64,000 nucleotides of DNA from Ceratodon purpureus. Taxonomy: Eukaryota; Streptophyta; Bryopsida; Pseudoditrichales; Ditrichaceae. The stretch covers positions 7,171,471 through 7,235,470 of the forward strand of contig CM026428.1 in NCBI GenBank assembly GCA_014871385.1, in the 5' to 3' direction. The stretch's first letter is position 1, and each line of letters opens with the position of its first letter. The notes beneath the pieces are model-generated. The model was not told where the DNA came from. It ran no database searches and was given only the letters and a program-made list of their open reading frames with translations. The position numbers were made by a program, and so were the translations under genes. Below, in pieces: positions 56,801 to 64,000 of the stretch.

Positions 56801-59399
56801 CACCCAAGTCCATATTGAAGAACAGCAGATGGCGAGTGTTTTGCGAGATCATAGACCTGAAACATTGCAGGCATCCAATCAGCGAGTGACCACTTGAAAT
56901 CATGCAAATTCCATCTTCAAGCATAATAAAATCGGAGAGAGATCAGGAGCAAATCCCAGTTGCCACTTGAGAACATGGAAGAAACATGATCTTGTGAATG
57001 TTTTTACAAATTCTTTAGATTAACAAGGCACTACAAGGGCCAGATAAGAACCAAAATTCGGTTAGATAACTGCAAATGAAGAACATGTTCAAGTCAGCTT
57101 TACGCAGCCTTTGCTACTTCATGCAGAGACGTGCAACATTGTTTGGTGACTTATTTTGCATTCATCAATGAAGAGTCTGGTAAGTCACATGAATCGATAC
57201 GACAAAGGGCAATTGCGAACAAGATAGGAGAACAAGCTGACCTGGTAAGAACTGATAAGTTCTTCAAAATGTTTCATGAGCTCAGGACCCAGTCGACCCC
57301 CACTTTTTGAATTGATAAATACTAGGATTGGGCAGGTTGGAGCTACTATTTCCTGGCCAGCGGGGCGACCTTCTGGAATAGCCTCTCCTGTCGATTTAAC
57401 TGCGTTTTCCATGTCCCTGCTTAGATACTCTGGAATAACTACCATTGTCTTAAGATCAGCATCAGTTGGATTATGCCATTTCTTGGTGGAAATCGTTGTG
57501 AGCTTTCCGGTCGTCCCTGGAATCAACATATCCAAGTTCAGTTAAAAGAATAACGCGTTCCAACAAGTGGTAATACAATCAGCAGCAAAAGCTTGGTTCA
57601 TGCTGTGCAAGGTAGTATGAAAAAAGCTATAAAACAGAATTAGGCTTAGCAATTGCTGCAGGAAACATGTGAAGGCTTCCATTATCAACTCCACCTCGAA
57701 CCAGTCAAAGCGAAACCCAACTTTACTGGCACAATGCAACAGAAAAAAACGATTCTTGAACGCAAATGTCTCATAACAAGATTCACTTGCGGAGACACAA
57801 TCAAGCATGATAGAATTAAAACCACCATCACGTAGAAGTGATTTTGAATAGTTTCTGGTGTTGGTGTAGTCAAAAGAACTAGGAGTACATGATTTCTGTA
57901 CAACTGGATACCTGGTTTAGGAGTTTCAGTGCTGAAAGAAGCAGGCACAACCTTCTCTGCCTCAACATTCTGAAATGCAGCAGTCTCTGGGGGCTTCACT
58001 TCCCCCACTTCCTTCTCATCCGTAGTTTCTATTCCATGTCCCGTACTCTTTTCCGCAACCTCTTCAATTTTCCCTTCACTACCAGTTGCCACATTGCTTG
58101 AGTCAACAGCCTTCTCAGTCGTTGAGCCATCTTCAACAATTCAAGAACAAACCACAAATTTTCAGAATCATCACTTCTAAAACAACCCCCCATACAACAC
58201 TCTCGTCTCCTATCTCGCTCAAACAAGTTACCTACAAAACGCCAGCAAAGAAGACTCGCACAAGATAAATGAGATCATCAAGTCAAGTAAAGAACTCAAC
58301 AATGTCGCCAAAATGCCGTCATCTCAGACACAACTACACAGAACACAACCTAAACACTAGCAAGAAAACTCAATGTCTAAAAGAGCATATCGACCCGAAA
58401 TGGAATCATACCGACTGTTGGAGCAACGGAAGAATCTGTTGTGTGACTATCCAACTTATCAGTTGCTGCTGGAATAGCCACAGCCGGTTCTTCTGGAAGA
58501 GGAGGAGCTTGAACTTTAGGTTGGACAACTTGAGCAGCATCAGGTTCAGGTTTAACCACAACTGGTTCTGATTCTCTAGGTGCCTCTTTAATCTCCTCAA
58601 CTGGAGGAGCCACATCGGTATGGCTAGGAGCAGAGCTCTTTGCTTCAGCCGCCGGAGGAATGATAGGATTCACATCCTGTGAACTTGCAGGTGTTCCAGG
58701 AGTAGGAGTCTTGTTCGTTGTTGTTAATTTTTCCAACAATTCATGCCCCGGCATCTTCTTACTACTGACATAGGGTTCATTGGAGGTTCCAGGCGTCGTC
58801 GATGCCCTATTAAATGTGAAAGAGTCCACATTCCCGGGGATGGGTTTTAGCTCTGTCGGAGGAGACGGGGATGCAACGTTTGCAGGATGATGAGATGCAA
58901 GGTTGCCAATGGGAGAAGTGTGATGTCCCGCTGCCTGTTTCTCCCCGTCTAGAGGTTTAACCGGAGCAGGAGTACCAGCCTCAGTAATTTCAGGGGTTCT
59001 ACCTCCAACCCCCGGACCTGTAAAGCTTAATCCCTCCGGCCGGGTAACCATGGGCGTTTCATGGATCTCTGGAGAGTCGGACAGCTTCGAGGCCTCAAAC
59101 CCTTCGAATGTGTCGGAATGGCTAGCACCATGGTGGCTCTCAAAGGAGCTTGTGTCACCTAAAGAGGCAAACGATGGGGAGTAACCGGGAGCAGCTAGAA
59201 AACCCCCCGACATGCTGCCATTCCTTCCATGCCTACCAACCTTCGCCTCCCCATTCCGCCCACTTGCATCCACTGGCACTGCCTCTCCCGAAGGAGCCAC
59301 AACCCCGGGCTCCTTAATCCCTAAACCTGTACCCCCATCGCCCACCCCTGGTACAGGATCCCCTGCAACCGCACCAGCAGGCCTCCCCTCCGAATTCAT
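53890..59399 (-). CDS. Diacylglycerol kinase (plant type) with long N-terminal extension
   Basis: Fourteen exons join in frame to 2,610 nt (869 residues): 58412-59399, 57912-58130, 57242-57516, 56734-56856, 56429-56569, 56177-56262, 55761-55860, 55563-55638, 55287-55369, 55098-55168, 54839-54916, 54651-54738, 54379-54495, 53890-54054. The start is the first ATG of the frame, [20 protein letters not shown]. Residues 1 to about 430 are Pro/Ser/Thr/Glu-rich and look disordered. The catalytic domain follows: [26 protein letters not shown], the ATP-site GGDGTVGW (538-545) and [14 protein letters not shown] (570-583). The accessory domain has [40 protein letters not shown] and [11 protein letters not shown]. 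It makes phosphatidic acid from diacylglycerol. There are no C1 domains or membrane span, as in the small cytosolic plant DGKs, whose usual length is about 480-500. Intron 4 has a weak donor, GTCCGT. Confidence 0.95.
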
Positions 59400-60743
59400 C
59401 TCCACAGCGCCCCCTGAACCACCACCACAACCAAAACTCCTCAAAAAAATTCTTCAAACATCACAAAACATCAAAACCATCTTCACCCCTCCTCACACGT
59501 TCAAATCTAACCCACCCCTCCTTGCAAAACCATAACAAAGTACACAAAACAACACACAACCCTACTACTCCAAATTGCTCCACTCAACATCCACTTCATC
59601 CCTCAACGATCAAATCTAAACCCATGTCCACAACTGTTTCAGAAAGCTCAAAAGCCAGCCTCAACCCACCTGAAGAGCAATAATTGAACCCCTGCCGACT
59701 CCTATACTCCGTCAAAGCAGTCACTCTCTTCGTCCCCCTCCTTGCTGAGCCGCCTCCTGTCTGCCTCCTTCTCAGTCACCGATCGTCTACCACACCTACC
59801 CACACCCAAGCTCACAACTTCAGTGACCCCACAATCTAGACAACTACCTCCTCACACCCCCCAAAAGTACACTTTTTATAAAATCCCCCAAAACACCAAA
59901 ACACCAAAACTCCAAAACTCAAAACACCAAAACTCAAAACTCAAAACTCAAAACTCCAAAACTCAAAACTCCAAAACTCAAAACTCCAAAACTCAAAACT
60001 CAAAACTTGAAACTCGAAACTTGAAAACTCCAAAACTGAAAACTGAAAACTGGAAACTTTAAAACCAAAACTGCACTAACTTAGTTGAAGGGAGTGAGTT
60101 AGCACCAGTGATGAGAGAGACTGAGAGAGCAAACAGCAGAGCAGACTCGATGATGAGTGAGGAGTATTTTTTTTTGGTGACAGCAAAACCTGGGAACATG
60201 TGAAGCAGAGATGGTGTTCAAAACGGCCAGCTACCTGACCAACTGAGGCAGTGCAGGGCAGGGAGGGCAGAGCAGGTGGTGGCGATGATCCTCCTGATGG
60301 CGATGCAATAAATGCTTGACAAGTCGTACCGGTGAGGAGCGAATGCAGGTGAGGCTGCTTAATTGGTAAGAGAGGCTAATCACGGCAGACATGTGCCGAA
60401 TCCCGGAGGTTGAGTGTACTGTAGTCGGAGAAGACTGAGGACTGGAGGCTGGTCCAAGCTGCCTGCAGTGGTGGGAGAACTCTTCCAACTTGGCTGATGA
60501 GGTGTGGAGAAGTAAGTGTCGGCAGAGTGAGAGAGAGAGAGAGATGGGTGTGACATTCAAGGAGCTGGTTTTACATGTGCTGTTATGTTTGTTGTTGCTG
60601 GGAAGTTGATGTTTGAGTGTTTGGAGTCTTTGGGGTGAGACTGAGGACTGGTGAGTCAAGAGTGGTGAGTTTTGAGTTGTGAGAGAAAGAGGGAAAAAGG
60701 TGGAAGATGCTTCCAGCTGGGAGTCTTCACTTTCCATGTTCAT
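59400..60743 (-). promoter_or_regulatory. DGK 5' leader and promoter region
   Basis: Upstream of the DGK start codon. It contains a CAAAACTC minisatellite (59878-60065) and a (GA)n run at about 60530-60543. A long minus-strand open frame at 60231-60743 is low-complexity and probably leader. The true transcription start cannot be placed. Confidence 0.45.
59878..60065. repeat. Minisatellite of CAAAACTC/CCAAAACT units
   Basis: About 22 copies of a 7-9-bp unit (CAAAACTC, CAAAACAC, GAAACTTG variants), almost free of G on the plus strand except at the end. Confidence 0.9.
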
Positions 60744-60960
60744 GAATTAAACTGGGAGTTTGGGTGTATAAAGTGGGGACACGCTCTTCACCATTTCTAG
60801 CCCTAATCTCTAAGAGCTTTCCATCTCTCTCGGAGTTCTCCTTGAATTATAGGACTAGTCAAATTCTTCTGACCTCTCTAAACATCACTTATGTAATCTC
60901 GGTGATGAGCATGTAAACTTCCGGTTTAAGGTAGAGACATCCATTCCCGTGACTTTAAGC
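60744..60960. repeat. Dispersed repeat related to 40535-40720
   Basis: Shares GGGAGT..GTGTATAAAG, GGGGACACGCTCTTCACCAT, CCATCTCTCTCGGAGTTC and ACTTCCGGTTTAA blocks in the same order and orientation. Confidence 0.65.
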
Positions 60961-63039
60961 AGATTATTATACTTCTGAATGATTAGTTTGTAAAGTAATT
61001 ATATCAAGGGAAAGGTAATTAGATATTAATCTAGATTGTATCGACAAAGTTATGTTATTGTAGGATTTGTGTACATTCTCAATAATATCTGTGTTATTGT
61101 ATGATTTGCAGATTTTAACTGTGTTTGAATGCACTTGATTCCGTGTCACGTGACTTGGAGAAGCAACTTCTGCAATGAAAAGTTCTTTATAATAGCAAAT
61201 TTTTTCAACCATCCAAGATCATAGTCACTCGGATTGTGGTGCCTTGTATGCAGACGGGAATAGGTATAGTCACGGGAATGGGTGTCTCTATCTTATGATT
61301 TGTTTGGGCATACTTGCTGGTCAAGTTGTGGCTCTTTTTCTATGGATTGTTTCTCTCAGCTTTTAGGTCTATGGTGGCAACATCCATAAGTGTGATTTTA
61401 AGAGTTTTGAGCATGTTTTTTGTTTGTAATATATTCAAATTTATTGGATTAGATTTGCAGTAGAAAAATAATCGCAATGCACTTTACAAATCATGTATGA
61501 ATTATTTACGAAATTTTAGAGGGCTTACCATATATACACTTAATGCCGACCCTAGTATTTGATGTTCAGAAGTGGTACATCCTTAGAATCATATCTATTC
61601 ACTTCCCTAGATTCTTCAAGATTTAGAAGAAACATTTATGGATATAGGGATGCTTATGGATGTTGTTACCTTACTGTGCTAGGAGGGTAGAGAAGGAGAA
61701 TTGTGATCAATTTTAGAAAAATCATTTGGTGTTGATATGAAGTTGAGCATCAACTATACTTACAAGAGCCATTTTGTTTTGGTTGGGTTTCTTTTAGTTT
61801 ATATTTTGGAGCAGCTTTACATTATTTTTTGACATGTGGGATATAACTTTGTTCCATTGTAGGTAGATAATAATATGAGGGTTGTTTTGAGGGCCCAAAC
61901 AATAGGTGTTCAACAATGAAGAGGGATGCATTAAATTTTTTCTTTAGGTTCAAGAGCTAGTAGTTTGTTATTAATTGTTATATGTGCAAGGTAAGAATAG
62001 AAAGTGAATTCCATAATTTAATATATAATGATGAAAAAATTCAAATTATATTTATACTGCCTAATATTGCAGGAGTGTTTTTTATTTATTTATATTACAA
62101 ATTTGTTCATTTTTACATGTTTCTAAATTATACAACTGATGATGGATGTTGATTATTCCTTCCAAACTTTCTACTACATTTATTTATACTGATCAAAATC
62201 TTGGAGTTGGAAAGTGCAATGATGTATGTATGGTTGGATGTAAAAAATATCTTGATTTTAGCATATCTTACTAAGTAGGGCATCAGGATTGCAAGTATGA
62301 GCTAAAAGACCCGAATCCGGGGATGTATTACCAAGCAAGAGAACCATTACAACGGATGAACAGAAGGGTTTGCAAGTATGAGAGTGTGACTCTTTTAAAC
62401 ATTCATTCAATTCAAGGAACCAGAGTTCTTCCTTTCTCCTCTCTTTCTTAGAGACTCTTTTTGTCAAGGTCATAGGGTGATATGCTGAAGATCTAGTCAA
62501 CCTTTCCTGAGAGCTATTCTTGTGCACATCTTCTGCGGAAGCTCCTTTGCAAGAAGCAAGAACTTCACATGGTTGCAGCCTGAACTCTGGAGACTTCACA
62601 GTCTGCAAAGCTCTCTAACTCAAAGGTTTCGCTCTCAACTTTGCATGGCTTTCCCAAGTTCCTCATGATTATATCATAGAGACAAAAGAACGCTCACCTC
62701 AACCAACAATGAGTTCATGACTTGGCGACCAATTCTTGAGAAAATTTAGTTTTATACAATTCCAATCACTTTGGCTCTTTTATTTGGTTCTTGGTTTCTT
62801 GTGACTATAGTGTCTACTCTGGAAAGGGTGTCTAGTAGTTCTTTACTTCCATTCCTCTTTCATGTACTGGATATTGAATTAGGGGTGGAACAAACAAACA
62901 CATAATTCACATAGATCTCTTTCAGAAACCAAAGTTTCTTTTCTTCTTAGAGACAAACTAAAGTGCTACTTCTCTTTTAAGCCCACAATACAAAAATGAT
63001 GAAAAGATATTACATATATCAACTCATAGTGTTCTCTGT
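60961..63039. other. AT-rich gene-free stretch
   Basis: No gene is recognised. 62875-62950 resembles 40065-40135. A minus-strand frame at 62258-62608 is open but unrecognised. Confidence 0.4.
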
Positions 63040-63040
63040 T

Positions 63041-63222
63041 AGTCTGATACAGGCAGTAGGCCCAGTAACACTATGAATCCATATACGCCCTGAACAGTGT
63101 AGTTCATGTCCTTGATTGAGCTATTTGCTGTAGTCTGATACAGGCAGTAGGCCCAGTAACACTATGAATCCATATACGCCCTGAACAGTGTAGTTCATGT
63201 CCTTGATTGAGCTATTTGCTGT
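63041..63222. repeat. Exact 91-bp tandem duplication
   Basis: AGTCTGATACAGGCAGTAGG..ATTTGCTGT begins at 63041 and again at 63132. The two copies appear identical over 91 bp. Confidence 0.95.
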
Positions 63223-63298
63223 AGTTGAAACTTCAAAGAGGGACTTATTGGGGAACATCATGGAGGCTGAGGTGGTAACTTAATACCAGAAATGGGAA

Positions 63299-63418
63299 CA
63301 CTAGTGGGAGGGGAGTCCTTCCCCTCCAAAATAAAACGGAGGAATCGGTAACATTTGGAGGAACTGTTACCGATTCCTCCATTTATTTTGGAGGGGAAGG
63401 ACTCCCCTCCCACTAGTG
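63299..63418. repeat. 120-bp near-perfect hairpin (fold-back)
   Basis: Left arm 63299-63352 and right arm 63366-63418 pair almost completely. The only fault is one mismatch plus a 1-nt bulge at AAACGG versus AATGG. The loop is 13 nt (63353-63365). Outer ends are CACTAGTG on both sides, itself a palindrome. It looks like a small MITE, or a precursor-like hairpin if transcribed. Confidence 0.92.
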
Positions 63419-64000
63419 GAAGGACACTTGTTGGCAATCCATGAATGCTAGGAATATGCAAATGGGATTGTTCTTCCAGGGCCTTGCAAATTCAAATGTG
63501 ATGCATACTACAATGTGCTCTTTTCATTCATGCTGACTTTGTCAATATGTTGATTCAAAAACTTACCATGACTAGTAGTGAGGTGTTTTTGGAAGTCTTA
63601 CAAGCTCCCTGCGGATGTTATGGTATACAGTAATCCAAATGTAGACCATGAATTATAAGCTTAGTTTCACCTTGCACACAAACAAAAAAGTTGCTCATAA
63701 GCAACATCCGTCATGTTGTGTAAACTTGTAATTTGCTTGTATTTCTCCCAGGACTTGAGAATTGTCACCTCCACTTAAAACTCATTTAGATTCTTCTTGA
63801 CTGTTTCATGGTTTGCACTGGGATAACCCCAATTTACAGGTCATTCAGGACTCTGGGAGATGTCGCCATGTCACAATGCAAACTTCCAGCCTGGAAATAA
63901 TGTAATCCTATACAATGTACATTGGAACAGATTGACTGGCACCTTCCAGTCTCACATTGTGATGTCTCCAGGATCAAAGATCAAATTAGTCTCAATACAT
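63419..64000. other. Right edge, no feature recognised
   Basis: No gene or repeat was seen. Confidence 0.4.

Noticed and set aside
60231..60743. 170-codon minus-strand frame upstream of DGK
   Set aside because: Low-complexity Ser/His/Leu sequence with GA runs; more likely leader DNA than a gene.

Overview
The window is nuclear DNA from a land plant. Genes are split by many short GT-AG introns, spacers are AT-rich, and transposable elements take up much of the sequence. The short oxysterol-binding-protein gene, the plant-type diacylglycerol kinase, the F-box gene and the tnp2-type CACTA transposase are all plant-like. A piggyBac-type transposase relic and the style of the F-box protein make a seed-free plant, most likely a moss, my best guess. 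That is inference, not proof.

Layout. 1-248: two exons of a gene running off the left edge, possibly a TRA1/TRRAP-like HEAT protein. 1023-5727: a decayed piggyBac-like transposase (minus strand) whose three catalytic aspartates survive despite several in-frame stops. 5.7-12 kb: mostly unassigned, with a tandem repeat, a SWIM-zinc-finger transposase relic (9.5-10.4 kb) and a 28-bp perfect palindrome. 12198-15810: a complete 10-exon ORP gene (minus). 16885-17361: an intronless gene of unknown function, divergent from ORP. 17.9-18.5 kb: minisatellites. 18731-19668: a short piggyBac-like non-autonomous element. 19.7-21.6 kb: a repeat built of ~0.5-kb units, also present at 46-48.3 kb and in part, inverted, at 38.5-39 kb.

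21820-35817: an F-box gene cut inside the F-box domain by a 12,696-bp CACTA element (21882-34577). The element has matching CACTACTAGGA ends and a GCT target duplication. It carries two divergent transposition genes with intact frames: an 823-residue Transposase_24-like protein and a 1,199-residue tnp2 transposase. It also carries a three-exon gene for a BRCT-like protein resembling the DNA ligase IV tail, a further 145-codon ORF, and a purine-rich right arm. This is the most notable system in the window.

36-53 kb: gene-poor DNA with repeat pairs, a hairpin element, a LINE endonuclease relic, and a cluster of three elements bounded by TTAA-CCCCTAAAG inside a ~130-bp tandem repeat (49.4-52.8 kb). 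53890-59399: a complete 14-exon diacylglycerol kinase gene (minus) with an unusually long disordered N-terminus. 59.4-64 kb: its leader, dispersed repeats, an exact 91-bp tandem duplication and a 120-bp near-perfect hairpin.

The host genes (ORP sterol/lipid transfer, diacylglycerol phosphorylation, F-box) are independent transcription units. The mobile elements explain most of the remaining structure. Exon joins for ORP, DGK, both CACTA transposition genes and the BRCT gene were worked out by hand and all keep frame.
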